A DNA stretch of 59,060 nucleotides from Pezizomycotina sp. ARF18 (Eukaryota; Ascomycota). The stretch covers positions 176,089 to 235,148 of the forward strand of contig AZLU01000045.1 of the NCBI GenBank assembly GCA_002224055.1. Direction: 5' to 3'. Each line of letters opens with the position of its first letter. Position 1 is the stretch's first letter. The position numbers were made by a program, and so were the translations under genes. The notes under the pieces were generated by a model that was not told the origin of the DNA, ran no database searches, and saw only the letters and a program-made list of their open reading frames with translations. Positions 1 to 11,235 of this stretch are shown piece after piece.

Positions 1-444
1 CGATCTAGAGCACGTTCTAGGGGAACTCTAAGGTACTGAAGCCTGGCGGCTGGTTGGAGGTCAACACTATTGATCCGACTTTGACCAAGGCTGGCGACAT
101 CACCAGGAGGTGGATAGAATCGCGGTAAACGATACCTATGGAGAACAGCACTTTAGCACGAAACCCGCAGAGAAGATATTGCAATCCGTCACGCAGCATG
201 GGCTTTCTGAAGTTCGCAACGCACGTATTGCGCTTCCTGTCATGCCACACCGGCGGCAAAACCCTCAGTGGAAGAGGCGCTCAGCTAGGCGGCGTAGGCG
301 ATATTGAAGCGCAGGATGATGGCCGCACTGGGGAAGCACCGTTACGAAGAGAATTATAGGGAGTTTTTGAAAGCCGGTCACGTCGGAGATGGGAAGCCGA
401 GTGGTGGTGGAACAGCAGAGCCGTTCAGAAGGAATGCGAACTGA
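1..444 (+). CDS. SAM-dependent methyltransferase, 3' part only (cut by window edge)
   Basis: The translation carries the post-motif signature VLKPGGWLEV at about 33-62, followed by a D-P-T-L-T stretch, which is characteristic of type-11/LaeA-like (TAM domain) fungal methyltransferases. The family reading continues with HFSTKPAEKILQSV and GLSEVRNARIALPV (about 150-240). It ends with KHRYEENYREFLKAGHVGD and the stop TGA at 442-444. These pieces lie in different frames: about 2-28, 30-125, 128-245 and 298-444. At least three indels, near 28, 120-128 and 250-300, therefore separate them. The SAM-binding GxGxG motif would lie upstream, outside the window. The substrate cannot be told; members of this family include secondary-metabolism regulators and many uncharacterised enzymes. 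The family call is from recognised motifs; continuity across the breaks is inferred. Confidence 0.6.
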
Positions 445-3365
445 GAAAGGACACGTGCTTCGCGCTCACCCTTACCTTCGGTCGCAAACTTTGACGGGCT
501 ATCGCTTATATCTGTTATGCAGATATGCTACGATATCATCTAAAAGCGTGGTTCAGCACTCTGGGCGATATTTCTTTTTGGCATGGATCTTACAGCGGAA
601 GATTTACGATATTGCTACTGGAACTTCCCGCTCCCATTTTTTTTTTTTTTTTTTTGAATTTCCGGGTATGTTCACGTCAATCATCGTACCAACCTTTTTC
701 GTATTTTGCCGACATTCCTTCTCCCCTGGGAATTCTATACTTCCACTGAGCAAGTTCTTTCCGAGATCCTTATATCATCTGGATCTTGATTATCCCCCAC
801 CGGGAATGTTTGGAATAAGACTCGATTTTTGAAAAAGCGCGCATGGCTCGATTGTTTTCTTATCCATCCCCTGTAGCTTATATGCTCCCTGCAACTCATC
901 GTCCTTGTAACTCAGCCCTCTTTTCTTTTTCTTTTTTTTTTTTCTCCTTGGTTTGGGCTTCGAAAGTACTCTCATTGAAGATTCTAATATTCGGTCATTT
1001 AACTGTATATATCTTTGCTTAATTTCTTTTTGGATTGCGAGCTCTTTCGTATTCTTCTCGGAAATTTTACACCAAATATTCACTATTTCTCATTTTTTTT
1101 TTTATTATTCTCTCTCTCTTCGCTTGTCGGTATCATCAGCATTTTTTCATTCATTCATTTATTTATTTTTGAAGGGCTTTCATCTAACGATTTATGAATA
1201 GAGATTTCCTTTTTGGCCAGTCAGTTGACTCCGCTGCATCTTGTTGAGTCCAGGCATCGCTGTTCTCTTTTTTCCTTTCTTCTGGTCTTCTTCTCTTCAC
1301 ATGGCTTTCTTTATGCCTCCGGACTTCCCTCCATATCCTTGCGATATTATTGCCTCACACACGCCAATATTTTAATGATAGCGTCTAATTCCATTCTCCC
1401 TCTGCGAGTTGTACAGTTACTTTCATTAAATTCTCTCTCACTTCTCCGTCCTCGGTTAACTTATTCTGGTTTTTTTTTGATATCTTTGAACCGGCGTTTT
1501 TCTTTTTCTCCTTTTCTTTACCCGTTGCATGCCAATCCATGGTCATACACTTGTTTTCATTTTTATTGACATTTACAATCTCCCATTTTTGACGCCAGCG
1601 AGTCAGCTGAAGTTTTTGTAATAACGGAAAATGAATAAACAAAAAAAAATTTTTTTTAAAAAAGAAAAGAAAGAAAAGAGGAAGGAAGGAAGAAGAAGTG
1701 TTTCACACGCCATGGTAATTTTATCTAAACAAAAAACGAACTCCCTTGATCCCAGAATATCTGGAGCTTTTGCAATGTATAGTTTAGTTACGCAGATATA
1801 TACACATATACGTGTCTCTTGTAATATAAGTACATACTTAACGTAATATCCGCAGGATCTGTCGAGAATCCATTTCACCAGCGGATTGTTCTAGATAGCA
1901 TCTGCCGAATAAAGTATGAAAACAACAATAAATTTAAAATTAACTTAAACGCACTGACGCCCGTGGGGAAGAAGGTTTCTTCAGATATCCATCAATTCCC
2001 CAGTTGAGGAAGCTTCCGCGGCTGCTTCCCCCTATAAAATGCCGATACCTTGCCAATAGAACCAACCTCCCCACATATATCTCGGCGTCCTCACTATCGC
2101 TGTTGCTGCTACATTCTGCGTTTTATCAACGTCGCATCCAGCAGTCATTTAAGTAGTTATCCTTTTACGGCTCAGCTGCCTTGCTTCCGTCCCTCTTCTC
2201 TACTTCGTCACTTGCAAAGATATAATAAACGCGCGTATATCCCCCCAAGAACAGGTTAAAGCTTTGACAGGTTGACAGTCCTTTTTGAAGATCTTGGCCG
2301 TTCAATTCTCCGAGTCAATCAATCGCACCCGTACTAGCCCTAGTCAAGAAGTAGAAAAAAGAAAGAGATAGCTCGGATATCGTTAGCCGATAAAAGATAA
2401 TCAACTAAGAGAAAAATGACGGAAACTACTATTAGCGCAAGCATTAAGAGCATCCTGCTGATGTCATTTTATGGTACTTATATTTACTTTTTTTTTTTTT
2501 TCAAGGCTCAATTCACCACCCAAAGCTAAGAAAAATAAATGGCCTAATGTTCCAATCCAAACCATTAAAAACAATTCCTCTTTCTAACCCACATTCACCA
2601 AACATCATTTGATTTTAAAATAATAAAACATTCTCCAGCCAATTATCACAACGAGCTCTATCCATCTTAACCAATTAACTTCTTTTATACGGAAACTAAA
2701 CTAAATACTCTGTGTCTTTTTATCTCTATCCAATTGTTAGGCGTCCTTCTCTGCGAGCTCAACCATCTACGAATATAAAAACTAAGAGGATGTTGGTAAG
2801 GCTAAGCTCCCCTCTCAATACTATATTGACTATTATTACTAGCTCCACTCCCCTCCTCTTATTTTTTTAAATTTTTTTCTCCGGCGATGCAACTCGGGCA
2901 GCTTGCGCCATTTCCCGTTGCGCCTTTGCGGCCCGCACTGTTTTTCGCTTAGCCTAAAGAGAAAAGGCCTCACTGCCCCCACTAGCGGGGATGTGGGATG
3001 CGGGGCAGGACGGCTCATAGAAAGCTTATATTAGCCTAAATTTTAGACTATAGCAGCTTCAGCATTATACTTATGGAGAATTAGTAGCTGCTGTTATTGC
3101 TTCTTTGCTTTGTTTCTTTTTTTTCTTAACTAAGGCAGAGCTGTTTCAAGCTACCTGAGTTGAGTAACGACCCAGCATGTGAAAGACCAACTTTTCTAAC
3201 AATAGAATTTTCTAGGTCGCTTCGAGTCAAGCCAGTTCGAAATACAACGACGACACTCTGAAAGCGTAAGCAAGATCAACCTGTGTTTTCATACTAGTTT
3301 CGGCACTCGATCCTCATCGTCTACTTGGCTTCGTTTTCGTTATCATGTGCTGGCTTACTGCAGGC
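445..3365. other. Intergenic region, no gene recognised
   Basis: From about 600 to 1560 the + strand is strongly pyrimidine-rich, including a T19 run at 637-655. A TATAAAA lies at 2033-2039, but no gene follows it closely. About 2880-3020 is a GC-richer patch without a convincing reading frame. Splice-like signals (an acceptor TTTTCTAG near 3214 and a donor GTAAGC near 3266) suggest that 5' exons or a spliced leader of the downstream PEBP gene lie between about 3150 and 3365. Those exons could not be joined in frame. Confidence 0.4.
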
Positions 3366-4047
3366 TAACATCATCCCCGCCTCGCTCTATAGCTTGAAGA
3401 AAGATGGCGTTATCCAGATGGTACTAATTCTCTCTATTATAGTTTAAAAAAAAAAAAAGGGGGGGGAACTTGACAACTAATCATTCTTCGCAAATTATCA
3501 GTGATCCCCGACTCCCTCAACTTCGAACCGAAGATCTACCCTTCCGCCTCTTTCGATCCTAAAGACGACTCCTCGTCGTCCGCCTGGGTAACTTCATCCC
3601 GCAGCCGAAAACGCACGACCACCCGGCCCTGCAGTTCCTCCCCGAACCGCACGACGCCTACGGCGGCTACGGTGCCGAAAGCAAGCTAAAGTACCCTGTG
3701 CATAACCGATCCGGATGCAAAGTCGCGCGAGACGCATGAGGCCGCCGAATTCCTCCACTGGCTGATCACCGACGTCACCATCCGGACGACGGTAGCGTCG
3801 ACCTGAAGAGTGTTAAGACGCTAGTGGAGTACTAACCCTACGCTCCAAGGGGACGGGAAAGCACAGGTACGTCCTGCTGCTGTTCCAGAACGGAGTAAGG
3901 AGCCGAAGAACGTTACCGAGAGGCCGCATTGGGGTTACGAGGTTGAGGGTAACGAGAGGGTCGGGCAATGAGGTATGCGGCGAGAATGACCTCACGCTCG
4001 TCGGCGCCAACTTCTTCGTTACGGAGTACTATAATGGTACAGCTTGA
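3366..4047 (+). CDS. Phosphatidylethanolamine-binding protein (PEBP / Tfs1-like), frame-broken
   Basis: The hallmark PEBP motif is visible: LCITDPDAKSRETHEAAEFL then HWLITDV at about 3697-3777, matching the D-P-D-x-P-S-R and H-W segments that form the ligand pocket. Before it come VIPDSLNFEPK (about 3501) and LGNFIPQPKTHDHPALQF (about 3587). After it come PYAP, GTGKHRYVLLLFQ (about 3860), RPHWGYEV (about 3922) and NDLTLVGANFFVTEYYNG, ending at the TGA 4045-4047. A first exon reading ANIIPASLYSLKKDG probably starts at about 3366 after a TGCAG acceptor; the intron after it carries an A13G8 tract at 3446-3466. The true ATG is unresolved. Frame changes near 3587, 3690, 3830, 3890 and 3955 are needed to follow the family. 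Relatives inhibit carboxypeptidase Y or modulate Ras/kinase signalling. It could be a pseudogene, but similar breaks occur in most genes here. Confidence 0.72.
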
Positions 4048-4633
4048 AGGGGGAAGGAAATGAAGTATGTTGTTTTTGTTTGGGCCTTTGAGATTCGTAG
4101 TAGAATTAACGATGAAGAGCTATTGGTTGCCTAGCTCCGATGGAAATAGAAGGGAAATGCTTCTAAATTAAATAGAGAAGCCTGGGATAATTATAATTAT
4201 AATTATAATTGAAAATTCTCGTGATGAACCAAGTGTACTGACGACCAATATATATATACACGGCCTAATCGATGCAAAAGTCTATAACTTGTATCTCACT
4301 ACAACCTTCTAGAATACTGAGTACCGCGTAACAGACACATGTTCATTCTTTCCGTTGCTTCAAAAGAAAAAAAGAAGAAAAGTCGCTAATAATGAAAAAT
4401 AACAAAGTCCTTATGTCTTTAATGAGCTAATGAACAAAGTGATAGTGGTTTAACATAAGCAACACAAGGACAAAAAAAAAGTTATTTGCCAAAGCTTCCA
4501 AAAATGTATGACGTCCTTATGGATTACTTCCTTCTTTCTCTTCGCTCTGTGATTACGAAAAAAAAAAATGGAAAAGTGAAAAGTAAAATTCAATCCTCCC
4601 TATAACTCTCCCCTCCCCACACACTCATTCTGA
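4048..4633. other. Convergent intergenic region between PEBP and Vps10
   Basis: AT-rich 3' flanking DNA between two genes that converge. It holds a short (ATTATA)n-like stretch near 4190-4210, TATATATA near 4250 and several A-runs. No reading frame resembles a known protein. Confidence 0.5.
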
Positions 4634-7600
4634 TTAGACTTCCTCATCCGACTCATCACCTAGCAGCTCTCCTTCGTCGTTCGCAACGTGGCGTAATCGC
4701 CACGAGCAAACGAGCCGCGTCGTGTACTCGGCCGCCGCTGAAGAACTGCGACGGTCGCACTGTACAGCGCCACGACGATGCTCGGTAGCGCCGCCACGAC
4801 GGCGACGACGGCAGATATAGCCAGCACGCCGTACTCCGTGAGCTGGTCGGCGACCTTGCCGGCCGCAGACTGCCTAGGGTCGTCGCCCAGCCGGATCTGG
4901 CCGAACTTGCCGTTCCAGCGGTGCCAGATGATGTAGCCGATGCACCCGCCATGACGAATACGGAGAGCGTGAGGAAGAAAATGCCAACGCCGCCCATGCC
5001 GCCGTGTTTCTTCTTGAAAGAATCTTCATGACCGGGACAAGCCTCTGGCTTGAGTTTGTCTAACTCCGTGCCACCACGCAGGTCGTCAAAGGTATGCGGC
5101 GGTAACCCGTGGGTTTGTACCATTCGATCAAGTTTGGTCGGCCTTGCAAGCTTCCATGTGGTCGGGTGGCTGTAGGCCTTTGACAAGTCTACAAGTTCCG
5201 TCGGTTTGAGGCTCGTAGTTGTAGTCACTGTTTTGAATAAAAAATATATAAGATTAGTTCATGTTCACAAAGATATCCATGGAGTATGACTTGAACGGTT
5301 TGCTGCTACTTACCATTCATAGTCGTGGGTATCGCAGGTGCAATTGTTGTAGATCCCTTGCCGTCGAGAGGCTGCGGTACTTTTTGCCAATGTAGCAGTG
5401 GTGGCTAGGAATCTTGCGGTAGAATTTCTCCTCGTGCCCGAAGAGGCAATTGTTACCCTGATTCGGATGCTTCGGGATCCAGATCTCAAAATCGGACTCT
5501 TTGGCGTTATTGCTAAGAACACCTGATTATTTCGCAGAATGATTAGCAAGATGGTAGATATACCAAGAACAGATCCTCCTCAACTTACATTTCTGATCCG
5601 TCAAGCCGGTAAAGTCGAGCTGAATAGTGATGTACTTCTCACCATGTCCCTTCGGCTTGCACCAGAGCAGGAACTTGCGAGCCGAATCAGACGGTACAGT
5701 AGTGATATCCTGGACTGAGATATTCTCATCATAGAATTGAAACTCCTCCATTTCTCGCCCTCATCCAAAGTGTAGTAAATCTTGTTGGTTTCCTTGTTCT
5801 CCTCGACGATGACGATGATTGATCCTTGGTCGCCGTACTCCCACATAAATTACCCTTCTTGATTTCCTTCCAAGTGATACCACCGTCGCGAGTGATAAAA
5901 GTGTCACCGTCACGCTTGGATGTCAAATACTCGCCGACGTTGCCGACGCCGATCATCATTCCAACAGCAGACGCGAGGAATACGTATCCCTTGGGTCTAG
6001 GCGCTCGGTATAGCCGTGTAGATTGAGAGAGCATTTCCCACCTGTACAAGAATACGCTTTCCATTCGAATCCTTCTCAGGGGCGTCCAGCGTTTTCCACT
6101 GTGCTGCGTCGTTGTGAGTAATCTTTGTCTTGAGCTTCTTCTGGGCACCATTCGCAGCATCTTCCCAGTTGTCAACGACATTGACTATCGCGACACCTTC
6201 CAAGCCCTGCATCTTCTCGAAATCAACATAGCCCTTGGTGTTTCTATTCACACCTGGCAAAGACATGACGTAAGAAGTTCCGTTCGAGTTGGACTTGATC
6301 AGCGAGCCGTATTCCCGGTCGTGCCGTGTATTGACGGTAACGTGGAGGAAAACGGAGTGGGTGTTCGATTCGAGAACGGTGTACGCCTGCTGGTGGTCAA
6401 CCTTGAAGTTGTGAGGGAACTTGGCGTCCGCAAGTGATGTCCGTCTACAGAGGCGTCAACCTTGAGCGACTTTCCATCCTCTTTGACCGCAGCGACTATG
6501 ATAAATTCTTGCATCGTCGCAAATCCAATGATATCCTTGAAATGGGTAGTCTTGTCCTGGAAGAAATTCTGGCTGGCAACGAGTTCCAGTTTGTCGTCCC
6601 TTGAGCCGTCGCCTTTTGCGTACTTTTCACATAAGATGAGGTTTCATCTCCTTTACCTTCCTTGGGCACCATTCACACTTCCTGACACGAGAGACGAGGG
6701 GGTGCCAGTCATCACCGCGATCGGTCGTGTAGTAAGTGACGACGTGGCAATCCTTGCTGAATACGTCATCGCAGTCTTTGGCTCCGGTCCATATCCAGGA
6801 GTCTTTCTTCTTGGGGTGGAAATCCATGATCGGAAGATTGAGTTGATTCGGCTTCGTGGGGGCTTCGAACTTGTGTAGCGTTTCTCCACGGTTGGCCGAA
6901 TAGTGAACCGTCTTCGAATGCGTGATGAAGAATACTAAACTTGGGAAGTACTTGTGTGGGTAAATCGCTACGATAGTCTCCCCTTTCAGGATGTGCTCCC
7001 ATTTGCCGCCTCCGTCGCGAGAGATCCAGACTTCGTCTTGATCCGTCCTCATAACAACTGTCTCATCGTCGCCATGTTCTGAATCTTGGCGTTGGAGATA
7101 ATAAAATTCGATAATCTTGCGGGTGCCCTTGAATTCAGTCGGCCTCGCGACAATTTTACCGTTCGTTGGAGCTTTAGTGCCTGTTGAGTAAAAGCGTGAG
7201 CAATAGGATGAATAATAAGCGAAAAATTATAAAAGCTAAGTCTTTCATTTTGCACATACCCTCTTCGCAAGAACGCTCAACTTCCTTTGTCTTATCCAAA
7301 CCGTCCTTGCAGGTATTGCCAGGTATCTTCCTCCATCCACTTTTACCCATGTATTTATCTCCCGGTTTCTTACACTGCCGTCAGGTACAACGTAGTTTTT
7401 GGCGGGCTTGCATTCTTTACCATCGTCCGACCTGAAGAAGTCAAATCGCATTCGTAGTCTTCCTCCGTGCAGGAACAGTTCTCCTCCTCAGCCACAGGAT
7501 CTTTAAGACTTCGTCACGAAGCAGTCGGCATCCTTCTTTCTCCTCCAGTAGAATTGCTTGTGCCCATGATGCAGTCCGGTTTGTTGTACTTATCCAGCCT

Positions 7601-9633
7601 GGCATACCACTTCTCGAAATCACCTTTTGTCATATTGCCCTTGTCGAGCTTGCATTTCGCTCGTGCATCTCGGTGAAATCGTGCAGAAGATGAACGTCTT
7701 GCCTCTCTCCTCACGAGATCCAGTGCCGATGAGCGTAAACTTGAGAGAAGTTGAGTCGGGGTAGTTGTAAGAAGCTTCGCTCTCACTTTCACGCCAAGGT
7801 CTATTCCTTCCAATTTTTGCCGTGGTTCAGAGAGTACGCGACATGGCTTGTGACATCTTCGTCGTAAACAGCTACAAGAATCGATCCTCGTCACCAAACT
7901 CATACTTATGCGCCTCCTTCTAGCCATCTTCACGTGAGCCAGCATCATCGGAAACGTACAGGTCACCTTCAGTGTAGGCATTAAGGTGGTCGCCGGTATT
8001 TCCAACTCCCATCACCAGGCGGCCGCGCGGGCTTGAGTAGACCCGGCCCCCGTTATGCATGTTGGTGACGGAATGAAGGTGGAGGTCTTTCCCATCAGCC
8101 TTGAGTGGCTGCAGGTTCTACCGTCATCGAAGGAGATGCGAGACACAATCTTCTTCTCGATAAATTGGCTTTCTTTTACCTCCTCCGCGTTTTTCACCTG
8201 GTTCGCAAGTACTATACCGTCGATGCCTTGGATCTTCTCAAAATCCACCAACCCGAACGGACTTCTGTTGGTATTATCAAGACTTCTGGTGAACTGGGTA
8301 CCATCTGAATTGCTAGTGAATAATGAGCGACGGCGTTCCTAAGGCCAGGTTTCGTCGCGAGGACGTCCACCTGGATGCTATACGGTGTTGATTCCAAACC
8401 GTATATGCATCTTCTTTAACGCCGCCGTGGTCGTGTGGGAACTGAGCTCGCTTAAAGGTAGCCGAATCATCGCTTATAAATCTATTCAACAGGATATAAA
8501 ACCATCAGCACATGTAAAAAACGAGGCATGTTGTGCGATCAGAAGGTTAACCGACAGTCCCATCTCGTCCGTTCCTGCGCTCTTGACTGCGACAACAATA
8601 AATTTTTGCACGACCGCAACACCCGCAACACCCTCATACGTCCTCGTTCCGTCCAATTTAGGTTCGAGAAAGGTTTCGCCATCCTTGAACCAATCATCTG
8701 AATTGACAATTCGGCGGTGTTCAGGGAGACGGGAGGTTTTGCCTTCGATTACGCAGAAAATGGTGTACTGTGTAGCTTTGTTAAAAATCTTGAGGACCTC
8801 GCAAACAGCATCCGTGAGTCTTCTCGAGCAGAAGCTCTGGCTTGGTGTCGAAATTGTTCTTGGTGTAGTATACCTAAAAAAAAAAAAAAAAAAAAAAAAA
8901 TTTGTCAAGAGAATTTCTATGACGAGGGGCCTACCAATTATAGGGCTTCTACAAGGGGTTGATAATTTTACAAGCAAGCAGAGTGAAGACTTACAGCTTC
9001 GACAACAGTCAGAGCCCCAGCGGTCGCCATCGCCACCGCATTTTCGGCCGTTGAATAGTACGTATTCGTGCTTGTCCGCATGAAACGAGAAAGGCGGTTG
9101 TAGGAAGCTTCTCATCGCCCCCACCTCCCAGGACTGCCAGGTTTTGCCCTGTCATCGGTTTTCCAGTGTGTTTTGCCGGCGCCTAATATGTATGCCCGTT
9201 TGGGGTCGAAGGGATGCTCGTGAATATCGGTAGCCTTACCCTCCGGAACACCTTTGACCTTGTCCCAGTTCGCTCCATCGTCCTCCGACCGCCAAATGTT
9301 GTTATCTACGCTATCAAAACTCAATATGACCTAGAAACGTGGGTAAGCGGGGGGGAAGACACGTGGGGAAATTTTTGAAGTTGTAACAAAAAGAAAGAGA
9401 AAAAACGAAATGAAGTGAGCGGGTGGTGTTGCTTGCTCGCTTGCTTGTGGAAGGTGGGAAAAGGAAAGGTGTCGCACGAACCGAGCTGTCATCGAAATAA
9501 AAATAATTGCTGGGCATATTATCAAATGTCGTCTTTTTATCGAGGGTTCATCTTTCTTCGCGGAGGCCAGCAGTATGGGAGCCGTTAGTGCTAGGACCGC
9601 GGCCAGTCGCCGCAGCGTCGTTGGGAGTCTCAT
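4634..9633 (-). CDS. VPS10: Vps10 (sortilin-family) vacuolar sorting receptor
   Basis: Type I membrane receptor that carries carboxypeptidase Y and other cargo from the late Golgi to the endosome/vacuole. The start [10 protein letters not shown] (9633) opens a signal peptide ending in ILLASAKK. An intron follows at about 9335-9478. The first beta-propeller shows [29 protein letters not shown] and FCVIEGK...PEHRR, and its 10CC module has [18 protein letters not shown] (about 7590). The second propeller shows [57 protein letters not shown] and [14 protein letters not shown], with a second 10CC module near 5560-5060. A transmembrane helix [16 protein letters not shown] (about 4985) and a second hydrophobic stretch (about 4770-4850) precede a tail ending in [12 protein letters not shown] (stop 4634-4636). 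Introns lie near 5230-5315, 5525-5590, 7182-7260 and 8872-8995; the last holds a 25-base homopolymer. Frame changes near 4700, 5750, 6000, 6420, 6650, 7440, 7900, 8100 and 8800 must be crossed. Family identity is secure; exon borders are approximate. Confidence 0.93.
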
Positions 9634-10744
9634 GATGAGGCTACGGTATCGCGAAGCCTACCAGAGCGGGAAGCAAGACCGTCTTTCAAAAATGCCAACT
9701 TCAATAATATTCGGTTAGATAGCAGCACTGTAAGGATTGACGAGAAAACTAAGACAAAGTAAAAAAAAAAAGCTGAACAAGAGGAAAGGAATTCAAATGA
9801 TCTCAAATGAAGCGCTCAAAGGGAAAATATCAAGGCAGAGGGGTTTCGTTAAATTTTTGGAGGCATTGACGGAGATGTAGAGTTTAGGAGAAAGTAGTAA
9901 TGGCTGAGTGGATGAAGCGGGATTTTTTTGGGCCCTTTTCGAAGAACACGCTGGAAATATGAACCGCCGTGTTGAAAGTGGGTAGTTACTACTGGCAAGT
10001 CCGCCAAAGCTAAGCTCCAAACCACAGCCAAAAAAAGCGTAAACGTAATCGGATAAGGACAGGAAGTGAAGAACTACACGCAAAAAGCGGCACCAGAAGA
10101 CGAATACGAAAATACAAAAAAAGGGAAAATTAAAAGAAACAAATGAACAAATGAAAACTATTTTAGAAAAACCGCCAGGTGACCGTTCAAAGGGCGTTTC
10201 GATTGATAGAAGAAATGAAAAGCTTTCTACGGAGATTTTGTCTAGATTGTGGATCGGAGGAGAAGAGAGAGAGGTGTGACTTTTTCCCCGTGAAGGATGG
10301 CGACGAGCTATAAGGGAAGTGTTCAACCTTGTGACTCCTGCCAAGAATAACTGGAGGGGCGGGATCCGTGTCTATCTTTTTCGTCTCTCGTCTCTCTCTT
10401 TTTTTTTTTTTTTTTTTTTTTAATAATTCGTACTGTAAGAGGGAGTGCGTGGCCCTTTCCCCAAGTTTACAAAGGTGTAGCAAAAGTATATAAGGTATTG
10501 TTGTATTGTCAACGATAGGAAATAGAAGTTGACGGATATTATCGAATGCCATGGAGGATCGGGATCATATTTAATAAGTTCTCTAGCTCTCAAATACTTT
10601 TTTCGAATGAATCAAACGTAATCTACCCAACTTGTTTACGTGTATAAACTATACTAAGCGGCTATGAAAATACTTGAACAAAGCCTTTCCTCCTTCATAG
10701 CCTCTCTTTCACCACTCTCACCTTTCAAAAAGCTCCTTGTTCTT
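9634..10744. other. Upstream region of Vps10; no gene recognised
   Basis: Contains a 24-base T run at 10398-10421 and purine-rich + strand sequence. Open frames on the minus strand here (for example 9793-10344 and 10187-10552) owe their length to low-complexity pyrimidine-rich sequence and resemble no family. This probably holds the Vps10 promoter and 5' UTR. Confidence 0.4.
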
Positions 10745-10976
10745 AGGGGGCTATGGTCCATGCTAGATGAACGCGTAACAGTAATCCCTTAGACCTCCTT
10801 GTATCGCACGGATTGCCCTCCGAGAATCCCACGGTGTGTTGACCACCCCTGTCACTTGCTTCCGGGTATTTTTCTCCCTGGAGGTTCTGGAAACGGCGCT
10901 GAAACTGGCTGATATACACCCCCACCAGTTGGAACGTAGGCCCCAAAAGAAGGCGGCAACCGCCCGCCTAAATTTT
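10745..10976 (-). other. Coding-like stretch, proline/glycine-rich, no gene model
   Basis: On the minus strand a plausible acceptor AAATTTAG (about 10970) is followed by an uninterrupted GC-rich reading GGRLPPSFGAYVPTGGGVYQ then PVSAPFPEPPGRKIPGS. A frame change would allow the reading to continue to about 10745. Base composition and the proline/glycine-rich peptide look like real exon sequence in AT-rich surroundings. It lies just 3' of the coiled-coil gene on the same strand, so it may be an extra downstream exon of that gene or a gene remnant. No family was recognised. Confidence 0.3.
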
Positions 10977-11160
10977 TTTAAAAAGAATAAAATAAGATAA
11001 AATAAATAATAGCAGCGGTACTAAGACAAAAGTGTTACAATAATGCGAATAGATGAGAAAGAAATAACAAAAATACTACTATAATATATATAGCGGCGCT
11101 AAATCCATATGCCCTTTACTCCCATGTGCAATCTATTTTAGAAAAAAGAGCAAGATAATC

Positions 11161-11189
<29 letters not shown>
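11161..11189 (+). repeat. A29 homopolymer
   Basis: Twenty-nine A residues just downstream (3') of the coiled-coil gene, hence a T29 run in its transcribed orientation. It separates that gene from the coding-like stretch at 10745-10976. Confidence 0.9.
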
Positions 11190-11191
<2 letters not shown>

Positions 11192-11235
11192 CAAGTCGAA
11201 TGCTTGGATCAGGAACCGCTCAGTGCAAGAGTCGG

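Noticed and set aside
2033-2039. TATAAAA as the promoter of a gene just downstream
   Set aside because: No credible coding sequence begins within the next kilobase; the first supported exon is at about 3366.
9793-10344. 183-codon minus-strand open frame upstream of Vps10
   Set aside because: Phe/Ser/Leu-rich low-complexity reading of purine-rich DNA, with no motif and no resemblance to a family.
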